A stretch of DNA of 23,535 nt from CAZNLH01 sp964573995 (GTDB lineage Bacteria > Gemmatimonadota > CAZMKB01 > CAZNLH01): positions 1 to 23,535 of the forward strand of contig CAZNLH010000033.1 in the NCBI GenBank assembly GCA_964573995.1, read 5' to 3'. The position numbers were made by a program, and so were the translations under genes. This document shows, piece after piece, positions 14,447 through 22,444 of the stretch. Numbering within the stretch: position 1 is the stretch's first letter; every line of letters begins with the position of its first letter. The notes under the pieces are model-generated. The model made no database searches. It was not told the DNA's origin and saw only the letters and a list, made by a program, of their open reading frames with translations.

Positions 14447-15796
14447 TCAACCCCTATCCCTGAATAACTCTTTCAGGAGGCCCCTCAAGACTTTTTTCTC
14501 CTCCCGCGTGATAAGCCTCCACTCGATCTCGAAGGGAAGCCTCTTCATAGAAAACCTCACCAGCCCCGCAACGAGGATCGAGTAGATCGCGATATTCCCG
14601 TACGCTACCCCGATCGCGCCCCATTTCATCGCGGTGACTATGTATATCCCGAGCCCCGCTACAAGGCTCGGGAGAAACACCCTGAGGAAGGCATCGCGAA
14701 GGCTGCAATAATTATTGATGACGCTGATAAGCGGCCAACCGAGATTCATGATTGTCACTCCGGCAGCGATGATCAGGGTATATTCGATTACTTCCCGGTC
14801 CGTGTCTATGCCGAAGAGCAGGTGTATGAGCCAGCCTCCGGCAACAAGGACGACGAGCATCTGGGCCCCGCTGAATATGGTGTTTATCTTGAGGAAGGTG
14901 CTGACGGCAACGGTCTGCTTTTTGCCATCCGAGAGATTCGACAGCATGACCTGAAGGCTTCGGTGTACTTGCATTGGTATCAGGAAGAGAAGGCTCGTAA
15001 ATTTCAGTGCGATCGTGTAATTGCTGATCTCTCGAAGTGCCCCGAACCAACTGAGAACAACGGTGTCGATTGTGAAGAGCGTATCGATCGCCATCCTGTT
15101 CAGGTGATCCCAGAGGCCGTAACCCGCCAGGCTCCGCCAGATGACGGCAGGTATCTCCCGATAGAATATCGGGCGGTAGTGGAAGCGTCTCTGGAAGAGT
15201 ATCCCCCAGAGCAGACAGTTTGCCAGCGCAGTGAATATAAGTATCCACGTGTAGTTTGCCAGGGACGGCGACAAGATGAGCAGGCCGTAACAGGCCAGCC
15301 GCGCTGACGCGAAAAAAAACCCGATTTTTGTCGCGAGCGCCTGCTGGAAGTCGGTATAGAACACCAGTTTCAGCCAATCCTGAAAAGTGAGCGCAATAAA
15401 GTCAATCGTCATACCGAAAAAGAGAAACGTCAACCCGGGAACCTCGAGCCTCTTGAGCACCAGTACGTTGATTCCAAAACTTATCGGGAGTATAACGCAG
15501 GTCTGCAGTACCCAGAATACAAAGAGGGCCGTCAACAACCTGTCCCGCTCCACTTGATCCCGTGCTACGGTGGGATAATCCCTCAGGAGGACTCTAATCG
15601 GGGATACATCGATATAGGCCACTATCACGAGATAACCCATGCCGATGCCGACGGCAGCGATATCCGACGACGACAGCGTCCTCACGAGGAGCACAAATAC
15701 GGCTGTCGTGCCGATCTTAGCGAGGATCAGATCCGCAATCGCGAAGACGGTATTGCTGAATACCTTCTTGCCAAGGCTTGACGTAGTGGTTGTCAC
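14447..15796 (-). CDS. Polysaccharide flippase (Wzx/MATE-like membrane protein)
   Basis: A 449-aa integral membrane protein with about 12 hydrophobic segments, the first preceded by SSLGKKVFSNTVFAIADLILAKIG, a common N-terminus of oligosaccharide flippases of the MOP superfamily. Such proteins move lipid-linked glycans across the cytoplasmic membrane. It starts with GTG that overlaps the stop of the upstream glycosyltransferase (GTGA) and is followed directly by the deacetylase, so the genes form one operon. No polymerase (Wzy) or ligase is visible in the window; one may lie in or beyond the N gap. Confidence 0.85.
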   Translation of the reverse strand: MTTTTSSLGKKVFSNTVFAIADLILAKIGTTAVFVLLVRTLSSSDIAAVGIGMGYLVIVAYIDVSPIRVLLRDYPTVARDQVERDRLLTALFVFWVLQTCVILPISFGINVLVLKRLEVPGLTFLFFGMTIDFIALTFQDWLKLVFYTDFQQALATKIGFFFASARLACYGLLILSPSLANYTWILIFTALANCLLWGILFQRRFHYRPIFYREIPAVIWRSLAGYGLWDHLNRMAIDTLFTIDTVVLSWFGALREISNYTIALKFTSLLFLIPMQVHRSLQVMLSNLSDGKKQTVAVSTFLKINTIFSGAQMLVVLVAGGWLIHLLFGIDTDREVIEYTLIIAAGVTIMNLGWPLISVINNYCSLRDAFLRVFLPSLVAGLGIYIVTAMKWGAIGVAYGNIAIYSILVAGLVRFSMKRLPFEIEWRLITREEKKVLRGLLKELFRDRG

Positions 15797-17001
15797 TTCT
15801 CCAGGACATCTCGATATGCCGAGGCTATCGACGAGGCCACCCTCTTATGAGTGAAGCGTTCTCTTACTCGAGCGAGCCCGGATTCGCCCAACTCGCTTCG
15901 AAGATCCGCGTTGAGACAGAGTTTCAAAAGTGCCTTGTAGAGACGGTATGAGTCGTTCGGCTGGACAAGGATACCTGCATCGCCGACCACCTCGTCGATC
16001 GCACCACAGTGAGTCGACACGACAGGCTTTCCTGTCGCCATGCTTTCGATAATGACGATCCCGAATTGTTCAAGGACGTACCGGGTGGAGATACTCGGCA
16101 GAACAAAAATGTCGCAAAGACGGTGTATCATTGGCAGGCGCCCGTAAGGTTGATTGCCGATGATCTTGAAGAAAGGAGAAATCCCCAGCACCTCCAGCCG
16201 TTTCTCCAGGCCGGACCGTTCATCCCCTTCACCTACCAGGAGAAAGACGGGGTCGAGCCTCCGTACTTCGGGATCGCGGAGGAGCAGTTTCGCGGCATCC
16301 GCGAGCGCAAAGATGCCTTTCGTCCAGAACAGGCGCCCCACGAATAATATAATGAAACGATCAGGCTCTATTCCGATCTCCCTGCACAGTTTCTTGTCAC
16401 GTTCCCCCGGCTTGAAGCGATCCGTATCGACACCGTGGCCGATGACCCTTACCCTCTCTTCATCGACACCCTCAGAGATCAGGGCGCAACGCGCTCGCTC
16501 GGAACGGGCAATAAAGAGATCGACTTCCCTGCGAACCAGGCCTGCACGCCCGGCGAGGGCGCCTTTGTCCGCGTACCAAAAGGGGTTGACCTCGTCCTGC
16601 ATTGCAACCATCTTGAACCGATTTCCCTTCTTCCTCTTGGCAATCTGCCACGTGAAGTAGAATGATTGCTCCGGCAGGTGGATGAGGTCGAAGGAACTCG
16701 CGATCTTATCCAGTTTGAAAAGGACCTCCTCAAACCCGAGGTACTTGAGCGGATTCGGGATAGTCCTCCCCATGAATTGGCGGGGGATTATTCCGTTCAG
16801 ATAGTCGAGACACGGCAGTTCGATAAGTTCTATCGGGATATCGCTCAGGTTGTACCGGTGAGACCTCGAGTGGGCGATTACGAGATCGAATTCATCGAGA
16901 AGGAGGACAAGATATTGAGCCTCGAATGGGTTCAGGTACGACCCTCGAAGATAGCAGACCCTTGGCCTTGTACCACCGGTTCCATTCAAAAGTCGAGGCA
17001 T
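15793..17001 (-). CDS. GT4 family glycosyltransferase
   Basis: A 402-aa GT-B enzyme. The N-terminal Rossmann half begins RPRVCYLRGSYLNPFEAQYL. The donor half has FIILFVGRLFWTKGI, LVGEGDERSGLEKRLEVLG and EQFGIVIIESMATGKPVVST, whose E-x7-E motif marks the nucleotide-sugar site of GT4. The ATG at 17001 is the first start in the frame after an in-frame stop at 17079-17077, with GGTGGA upstream. It lies 112 nt after the other glycosyltransferase and overlaps the flippase start by 4 bp. Its job is presumably to build the exported glycan; donor and acceptor cannot be read. Confidence 0.85.
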   Translation of the reverse strand: MPRLLNGTGGTRPRVCYLRGSYLNPFEAQYLVLLLDEFDLVIAHSRSHRYNLSDIPIELIELPCLDYLNGIIPRQFMGRTIPNPLKYLGFEEVLFKLDKIASSFDLIHLPEQSFYFTWQIAKRKKGNRFKMVAMQDEVNPFWYADKGALAGRAGLVRREVDLFIARSERARCALISEGVDEERVRVIGHGVDTDRFKPGERDKKLCREIGIEPDRFIILFVGRLFWTKGIFALADAAKLLLRDPEVRRLDPVFLLVGEGDERSGLEKRLEVLGISPFFKIIGNQPYGRLPMIHRLCDIFVLPSISTRYVLEQFGIVIIESMATGKPVVSTHCGAIDEVVGDAGILVQPNDSYRLYKALLKLCLNADLRSELGESGLARVRERFTHKRVASSIASAYRDVLEK

Positions 17002-17113
17002 CGAGTAATTCCACCAATAAGATCGATCCGTCCCAAGCGGCTCTTCCCATCCTCTCGGCCAGCAGATGAATATTCTTCAGCCGCCGATCGTGGCACATGC
17101 CCCAGGTGAGAGA

Positions 17114-18238
17114 TCAGTTGATTATCTTTTCGATGCGATCCGCCAACTTCTCCAATGCGCCGGCCCAGGTATATTCCTGTTGTAATAACTCAAAATCGCA
17201 GTCATCTACCGGCTTGTTCTCCTGTAATGCAGCCACGATTGCATCATCGAAATGGTCGATGTCCACGATTCTCAACGTCTTATATTTCTTGGGGACCGCG
17301 CGCGCGGCCGCTTCCGTGGCCACGATGGGTTTTCCACAGGCGAGCGACTCTATTATTTTCGTGGGCATCCCCCAGCCCATCAAAATCGGTGAGATCATCA
17401 CGTCACAATTTTTCAGGTAGTCTTCCAGGTGTTCAACGAAGCCGAGGAATTCCATATTGGGGTGGCTGATATCCGAGGGAGGATTGGCGCCAATAAATTG
17501 AAATTTCACATTAGGGACCCGGCTGACCACCTTGTCCACAACTCTATCGCGCGCGGCGTACACTGCATCCCTGTTCGTAGAAATATTGTAATTGCCGTAA
17601 AACAGTACGATCTTGGTGTCATTCTGCGGCGGCTCATAATGGGGATTGAACACCTTCTCATTGAAACACTGTGGTACCGGCCACATCTTATCACGGCTCA
17701 CCCACCTGGAATAATACTCCGCATCCTCCTCCGAAATGGGCACCAGGAGGTCGCATTTCTTCACCCCTTTCTTTTCAACGTAATAGACGTAAGGCACAAA
17801 CGGGTAGCGACGCGGGTCCTTTTTCGCCTTTCCCAGGTATTGGCGGAACTCCACGTTGTGTGAGCAATAGACGAAGGGGATATGATGTCTTCTCTTGATC
17901 CTGATGCCGTAAAGGGCACTCAAGCCATAATCGGTCAAGACGATATGATATTCCCGCCGGGCGAGGAGCGCCTCCGCTTCCCTTGATATTTCTTTACTGA
18001 ATACAAAGTAACCGCGCGGGGAAAACAGAATTCTTATCTCCCTGTCGACCCCCCGCACTCTCCATTTAAATTTGTCTTCCAGGACCGGATTGCCGGGGTG
18101 CCCCGCTCCTTCCATGTAAATCAAATCTATCGAAAACCTATCGGCGAGATTGGTTACAAACTCCCCTCCCCGAGTGCCGGCACCGGTATACGGCACGTGA
18201 GGGTCGTAGACACTTATGTACAACATTCTTTTTTTCAT
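17114..18238 (-). CDS. GT4-like glycosyltransferase at the edge of the assembly gap
   Basis: A 374-aa GT-B glycosyltransferase. It starts MKKRMLYISVYDPHVPYTGAGTRGGEF, with the glycine-rich loop typical of the acceptor half. The C-terminal half has IVLFYGNYNISTNRDAV, PNMEFLGFVEHLEDYLKNCDV and GWGMPTKIIESLACGKPIVAT, the donor-site signature. The ATG at 18238 lies 8 nt from the N gap, so its ribosome binding site and promoter cannot be judged. It is the first visible gene of the polysaccharide operon. More genes may precede it inside the gap. Confidence 0.82.
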   Translation of the reverse strand: MKKRMLYISVYDPHVPYTGAGTRGGEFVTNLADRFSIDLIYMEGAGHPGNPVLEDKFKWRVRGVDREIRILFSPRGYFVFSKEISREAEALLARREYHIVLTDYGLSALYGIRIKRRHHIPFVYCSHNVEFRQYLGKAKKDPRRYPFVPYVYYVEKKGVKKCDLLVPISEEDAEYYSRWVSRDKMWPVPQCFNEKVFNPHYEPPQNDTKIVLFYGNYNISTNRDAVYAARDRVVDKVVSRVPNVKFQFIGANPPSDISHPNMEFLGFVEHLEDYLKNCDVMISPILMGWGMPTKIIESLACGKPIVATEAAARAVPKKYKTLRIVDIDHFDDAIVAALQENKPVDDCDFELLQQEYTWAGALEKLADRIEKIIN

Positions 18239-18246
18239 AACCGACA

Positions 18247-18346
18247 NNNNNNNNNNNNNNNNNNNNNNNNNNNNNNNNNNNNNNNNNNNNNNNNNNNNNN
18301 NNNNNNNNNNNNNNNNNNNNNNNNNNNNNNNNNNNNNNNNNNNNNN
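18247..18346. other. Assembly gap (100 N)
   Basis: Exactly 100 undetermined bases, the usual placeholder for a scaffold gap of unknown length. Any frame drawn through it is meaningless. Confidence 0.99.
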
Positions 18347-18512
18347 GCACGACCTTCATCAATGAGGGCCGTGCGGGATGATGTCCCGACGGGGGTGTGT
18401 GCAAAGGCCCAGGACAATGTCGAAACCTGTACCTATAGATGAAGGGCCTTTGCACCCAAGGGCATCGCACATGTATGGTATGGCCCTGAAGATGCCCGTC
18501 CCCAGGAGGGAC
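18347..18512 (-). other. Block of consecutive perfect hairpins next to the gap
   Basis: Five stems follow one another: GCACGACC (18347-18354) with GGGCCGTGC (18366-18374); CGGGA/TCCCG (18374-18388); GTGCAAAGGCCC (18399-18410) with GGGCCTTTGCAC (18444-18455), extended inward by AGGACA/TGTaCCT; GGGCATC (18460-18466) with GATGCCC (18491-18497); GTCCC/GGGAC (18498-18512). In the first stem an A-C mismatch on the plus strand becomes a G-U pair on the minus strand, so a minus-strand RNA is slightly favoured. It could be a structured leader or RNA, or the end of a repeated element that broke the assembly. I do not recognise a known RNA family. Confidence 0.4.
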
Positions 18513-18963
18513 TCGTCCCGGCCGGACCAAGACACGGATAATCTGCCGTTATAATCTTCCCTGATTCCAGGAGCCTGATCGGCGCACCCTCACCATTCAC
18601 GATGCAAGGGTCCGCTCGACACATCCTGCAAGAACCGAGCAATTCCCGTACCACGGTACCACACGTTTATGCCTCTCAAGATAGTCCTACAAGATTCTCT
18701 TCTAAGCGACGCCGTGTTATTCACACCGACTGTCCAGGAAATTACCCCCTCTCTGCAGAGTCCTTTCAGGCATTCACGAGGATCGCGGCCCATTCCAAGG
18801 TATTGATGCCTCGGGAACAGGACCTTCCTTTATCTTCACTACCCGCCCTCCACAGTGGATAACGAGGAGGCCGTGGTCCGCCTGCACAGTTATTATCATA
18901 ATCCCTGAATCTGATCATACCCGATGAAGGGGGCGGTGTCAAGAAACAGCGGCGCTTTCAATG
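18513..18963. other. Intergenic region without a convincing gene
   Basis: Minus-strand frames at 18793-18590 (67 aa) and 18654-18433 (73 aa) overlap each other and show no domain or good start, so I do not call them. They could be remains of one frameshifted gene. The only solid signal is the leftward promoter at 18942-18914. Confidence 0.4.
18914..18942 (-). promoter_or_regulatory. Near-consensus leftward sigma-70 promoter
   Basis: On the minus strand TTGACA (18942-18937) is followed after 17 bp by TATGAT (18919-18914), one mismatch from consensus. It lies 22 bp past the permease stop and reads through the hairpin block towards the gap and the polysaccharide operon. Start expected near 18907. 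Confidence 0.7.
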
Positions 18964-20745
18964 TCAGCCAAATGGCCAGAAGAGGGGGATCAAGAGAGTG
19001 GCGAGTAGCCAGAGTACAAGGTTGAGGGGGACCCCTACCTTCAGGTAGTCCAGGTATCGATATCCACCGGGACCGTAGACCATCATGTTGGTCTGGTAGC
19101 CGATAGGAGTTGCGAAACTGGCCGATGCGCCATAGGCCACCGCCATTATGAACGGCTTCGGATCCACGCCGAGGCCGGTCGCGGTCGAGACGGCGATAGG
19201 AATCATCAGGACAGCCGCTGCGTTGTTGGAGACGACTGCCGTCAGCAGGACCGAGACCCCGTACACTCCCGATAGTACGGCAACCGGGCCGAGTGAACCA
19301 ACCTCCCCTATGATCCATTCCGCCAGGAATCTCGCGGTCCCGGTCTTCTCCATCGCGATCCCGAGGGATATCGTTGCGCCGATCAGGATCAGTATTGGCC
19401 AATGTACTGCCCTGTAAGCCTCCCTGGAAGAGAGGCATCCTGAGAATATCATCAGGGAGGCGGCTATAAGGGCAGTAAGGACCAGGGGGAGGATTTCCAT
19501 GATCAAAGCAAGGACGAGTCCCGTGAGTATAAGTACCGCTACGGTCGCCTTATCCTTCGCGACATATGCCTCCTGGATCCCCTCCATCATGATGAAGTCC
19601 TGCGTCTCATGAATCCGGGAGAAAGACGAATCATCGCCGAATACGAGGAGTATGTCACCGGCCTTCAAGCGTAAATTGGATATCTTTTCCCTCAAGTGGA
19701 CTCCATGGCGCTGGATGGCCACAAGGGCCACGCCAAACCGTCTCCTGAAGTGGACCTCCGAGACCCGCTTCCCCATGAACGACGAGGCAGGCGAGACGAC
19801 GAGTTCGGCCAGCGTCATCGTCTTCCTGTCGAACTTCAGTGTTCCGCCGACCCGCTCCGGGAGGATATCCACCTCCCGTCTCCTCCTCATCTCCATGATG
19901 TCCGAAACGTCTCCCCTCACTATCAGCAAGTCGCCGCCCCGGAGGGAGGTATCAACGGCCGGCTGCCACTCGATCGATTCTCCACGCACCAATTGCAGTA
20001 TGCGGATCCCGGGGTAGTCCTCCCCTATAGTGTCCTTGATCGTCCTTCCCACGAGGTCCGAATCGGGTCTGACCTCCAACTCCGTGACATAAAACCGCCT
20101 TCGCTCCAAGGGCAGCAGACCCGTGAAAGTCCGCCTTTCGGGGAGGATTCTCCTGCCGATAAACAACAGGTATGCGATTCCAGTGACCAGAAAGATCACC
20201 CCCGGGCCCATGAACTCGAACATCCCCAGGTACCCGTATCCGTGCTGCCTTGAAAGTGTACTGACAAGGACATTCGTCGACGTGCCGACAAGCGTACAGG
20301 CCCCACCGAGGATCGATGCGTACGAGATCGGCAGGAGCAGACTGGAGGGGGCAATCCTGAAGCGGTGGGCCACACCCAGGATGACGGGGATGAAGACCAT
20401 TACCACCGGCGTATTGTTGATGAATGCGGATACGACCGCAACCACGACGATCGAGATAAGGAAAACGCGAGTCGGCCTTCCGTGTGATATCTTTATGATG
20501 CGCTGGGATAGGGCGCTAACTGCGCCGGTTCTCATGAGACCCTCGCCCACGATGAAGAGCGCACCCACCGTTATCAGAGCAGGGTTGCTGAATCCGGAGA
20601 GCGTCTCTTCAGGAGACAGGATGCCGGCAATGGGGAGGATAACGACAATGAGGATCGCTACAAGGTCGATGCTGATGACCTCCGTGGCGAACAGGAGAAT
20701 GGAAAGAACGAGTATGGCCAATACGGAAGTCATTCCAATCCCCAT
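18964..20745 (-). CDS. SLC13/DASS-family permease with two RCK_C-like domains
   Basis: A 593-aa membrane protein of the divalent anion/Na+ symporter type. The two transmembrane halves carry the pseudo-symmetric signatures NNTPVVMVFIP (near residue 110) and SNNAAAVLMIP (in the C-terminal half), which form the substrate and sodium sites in this family. Between them, at roughly residues 205-390, are two cytosolic TrkA_C-type domains (FYVTELEVRPDSDLVGRTI and AELVVSPASSFMGKRVSEV), as in many sulfate or dicarboxylate permeases of bacteria. ATG at 20745 is chosen over the TTG one codon before; an ATG at 20733 behind GGGG is also possible. It follows the YbjQ gene by 129 nt. Substrate (sulfate, carboxylate or other anion) is not determinable. 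Confidence 0.88.
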   Translation of the reverse strand: MGIGMTSVLAILVLSILLFATEVISIDLVAILIVVILPIAGILSPEETLSGFSNPALITVGALFIVGEGLMRTGAVSALSQRIIKISHGRPTRVFLISIVVVAVVSAFINNTPVVMVFIPVILGVAHRFRIAPSSLLLPISYASILGGACTLVGTSTNVLVSTLSRQHGYGYLGMFEFMGPGVIFLVTGIAYLLFIGRRILPERRTFTGLLPLERRRFYVTELEVRPDSDLVGRTIKDTIGEDYPGIRILQLVRGESIEWQPAVDTSLRGGDLLIVRGDVSDIMEMRRRREVDILPERVGGTLKFDRKTMTLAELVVSPASSFMGKRVSEVHFRRRFGVALVAIQRHGVHLREKISNLRLKAGDILLVFGDDSSFSRIHETQDFIMMEGIQEAYVAKDKATVAVLILTGLVLALIMEILPLVLTALIAASLMIFSGCLSSREAYRAVHWPILILIGATISLGIAMEKTGTARFLAEWIIGEVGSLGPVAVLSGVYGVSVLLTAVVSNNAAAVLMIPIAVSTATGLGVDPKPFIMAVAYGASASFATPIGYQTNMMVYGPGGYRYLDYLKVGVPLNLVLWLLATLLIPLFWPFG

Positions 20746-20830
20746 CAAGACCGGGCGAGAACGATCGAGAGGGCCTGTGATTCAATGCGGCGCGCAAGAT
20801 TCCACGCCGGCCGACCAAAGGGCTCAATGA

Positions 20831-20859
20831 AAGATAGCGGTAGCGCCTTTCGAAGGCAA
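20831..20859 (-). promoter_or_regulatory. Weak candidate promoter for the permease
   Basis: On the minus strand TTGCCT (20859-20854), 17 bp, TATCTT (20836-20831), four of six matches in each box, in the 129-nt space before the permease. The permease may instead be read from the sigma operon. Confidence 0.25.
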
Positions 20860-20874
20860 GAAATTACGCTGCGG

Positions 20875-21189
20875 TCACCTTACCACGATCGCGGTGCCGT
20901 AGACGAGAATCTCCGCGGCGGTAGTCATTATCATGGAGGTGGTGACCCTGACTCCCACCACCGCGTTTGCGCCCAACCTCTCGGCCTCCTCGACCATCCT
21001 GTCGATGGCCTGCTCTCTCGACTCGGCCATCATCTTGGTGTATTCAGAGATCTCACCACCGATCAAGGCCCTCAAAATGGCAAGGATATCCCTTCCCAAG
21101 TGCCGTGCCCTTATGGTGTTGCCCCTGACCAGTCCGAGATACTTGACGACCTCCTTGCCCGGAATCTCGTTCGTTGTCGACAGTTCCAT
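20875..21189 (-). CDS. ybjQ: UPF0145 / YbjQ family protein
   Basis: A 104-aa protein of the YbjQ (DUF74) heavy-metal-binding-like family. The signatures are TTNEIPGKEVVKYLGLVRGN at the N-terminus, REQAIDRMVEEAERLGANAV in the middle and VVGVRVTT with a final ILVYGTAIVV. The length is typical, and members form small ring-like oligomers of unsettled function. A textbook ribosome binding site AGGAGG stands 7 nt before the ATG and overlaps the end of the anti-sigma gene, so it belongs to the sigma operon. This placement hints that it acts in the response the sigma factor controls (inference). Confidence 0.9.
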   Translation of the reverse strand: MELSTTNEIPGKEVVKYLGLVRGNTIRARHLGRDILAILRALIGGEISEYTKMMAESREQAIDRMVEEAERLGANAVVGVRVTTSMIMTTAAEILVYGTAIVVR

Positions 21190-21193
21190 GACT

Positions 21194-21640
21194 CTACCTC
21201 CTGATATCCTTGTAACGCTGCCTCCGATAAAAGAAGAGGCGCTCCCTCAAGATCGACAGGACCAGGACCACAAGGCCTACAATCACGGCCCCGGTGCCGA
21301 CCTTCATCATCACGGGAACGGACGGGTCTTCCAAAAAACTGTTGAGTGCCCTGTACGAACCGAAAAAGATCAGGATCGCCAGGCCAATAGAAAGGAGTAT
21401 CCACCCGGTATCACGTTCTACGCGGTTGTAAACCCTCGACCAATATCCCTTCCAGATCTCATCCTCGGGAACCACGAACTTGAATGCAGAGGTCACCCGG
21501 TCGAGTTTCCTGTACTCTTCCAATTCCGATCTGCACCGTGCGCACATCTGGAGGTGGCTCTCGATCTCCTCCACCTCCTCTTTCGTCAACTCGCCGTCCA
21601 CATACCCCATCAAGATGGGGGCCGCTTCTTCACAATTCAT
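21194..21640 (-). CDS. Zinc-finger anti-sigma factor with two membrane segments
   Basis: A 148-aa protein with the anti-sigma zinc-finger (zf-HC2/ZAS) motif Cys3 ... His29-x3-Cys33-x2-Cys36 (SHLQMCARCRSEL). After a linker with a WKGYWSRVYNRVE helix come two membrane segments, WILLSIGLAILIFFGSY and VGTGAVIVGLVVLVLSIL, and a basic cytosolic tail. It should hold the sigma factor at the membrane until a signal arrives. The ATG at 21640 is preferred to the GTG at 21649 because the AAGGGGG element overlapping the sigma stop is 10 nt from the ATG but only 1 nt from the GTG. With two membrane helices and almost no periplasmic domain, classical site-1 proteolysis is less obvious; a redox or metal effect on the zinc site is an alternative. 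Confidence 0.88.
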   Translation of the reverse strand: MNCEEAAPILMGYVDGELTKEEVEEIESHLQMCARCRSELEEYRKLDRVTSAFKFVVPEDEIWKGYWSRVYNRVERDTGWILLSIGLAILIFFGSYRALNSFLEDPSVPVMMKVGTGAVIVGLVVLVLSILRERLFFYRRQRYKDIRR

Positions 21641-21655
21641 GATCTTCACACCCCC

Positions 21656-22258
21656 TTAGATTTCATCCAGCAGATCGGCGAGACTCGATCTCAACTCCGA
21701 TCTCGCATGATAGAGACGAGACATGACGGTCCCCCTGCTGATCCCCAGGACCTCGGAGAGTTCGGCGTATGAGAGCCCTTCGAAGTGCCTCAAGATGATG
21801 ATCTCCCTGTGTATAGGCTTGAGGCTCAAGATTGCACGCCAGACCATGGCCCTCAGTTCCTTCCGCTCCAACTCCGTTTCGATATCCATCGAACCTTCCT
21901 TGAGATCCAGGGGGACCTCTTCCAAGTTGCATTCCCACCTGGAATCCACACGCAGCCTGTCCATGCACAGGTTCTTGAGGATCCGGTAGAACCATGGAAG
22001 AAACGGCCTCATGGAATCAAAGGTCCTGCGTCTCTTGAAGGCCCTTAAAAAGGCCTCCTGCGCTGCATCCCGGGCGTCTTCCACGTTTCCGAGGAGGGCC
22101 AGGGCCATATAAAAGGCGCGATCCATGTATCTGGCGGCAAATGCCGAAAGGGCCGCTCGGTCTCCTTGCTTGAACCGGACCGCGAGTTCTCCGTCACCTA
22201 CCCCCAATTGTTCAACCTCTTTGTTCGGCAATTCAGACCCTCGCTTCCAATGGACCAT
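21656..22258 (-). CDS. ECF RNA polymerase sigma factor
   Basis: A 200-aa group 4 sigma factor. Region 2 spans about residues 40-105 (YMDRAFYMALALLGNVEDAR, DAAQEAFLRAF, PFLPWFYRILKNLCMDRLR). Region 4 is near the C-terminus (SLKPIHREIIILRHFEGLSY, LGISRGTVMSRLYHARSELR), with the helix-turn-helix that reads the -35 element. A short N-terminal extension precedes region 2. The ATG at 22258 has GTGGAAG directly upstream, a close and modest ribosome site. It heads the operon with its anti-sigma factor, 15 nt apart, and YbjQ. ECF operons are usually autoregulated, but I could not identify a clear ECF promoter upstream. Confidence 0.92.
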   Translation of the reverse strand: MVHWKRGSELPNKEVEQLGVGDGELAVRFKQGDRAALSAFAARYMDRAFYMALALLGNVEDARDAAQEAFLRAFKRRRTFDSMRPFLPWFYRILKNLCMDRLRVDSRWECNLEEVPLDLKEGSMDIETELERKELRAMVWRAILSLKPIHREIIILRHFEGLSYAELSEVLGISRGTVMSRLYHARSELRSSLADLLDEI

Positions 22259-22316
22259 TCTTCCACTTAATATACGGTCAACGCGGCATAAATATTCAAA
22301 TTGATCGAAAAATGGC

Positions 22317-22345
22317 TTTATCTTCCGGGCCTTATCATATATATT
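22317..22345 (+). promoter_or_regulatory. Weak candidate promoter for the CBM9-like gene
   Basis: TTTATC (22317-22322), 17 bp, TATATT (22340-22345), in the AT-rich divergent region between the sigma factor gene and the CBM9-like gene. The -10 is good, the -35 poor. Confidence 0.3.
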
Positions 22346-22444
22346 GTCTCGATATCCATTGCCGCGACGGGGGGATCACCCCATATCCACGGCGCAATCC
22401 CTTTCATCACCCTGCCGGTAAGCATGTTACAGGGAGCCAAGAAA

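Noticed and set aside
16892..17098. A 68-codon minus-strand frame starting just after the first glycosyltransferase, considered as a frameshifted N-terminus of the second
   Set aside because: The second glycosyltransferase already has a normal N-terminal strand and loop from its own ATG at 17001; the overlapping part of this frame is not protein-like.
18098..18530. Open frames running through the N gap on both strands
   Set aside because: They depend on undetermined bases and an unknown gap length, so they carry no information.
18433..18793. Two overlapping minus-strand frames (67 and 73 aa)
   Set aside because: No domain, no good ribosome site, and the second one overlaps the hairpin block. 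A frameshifted relic cannot be excluded.
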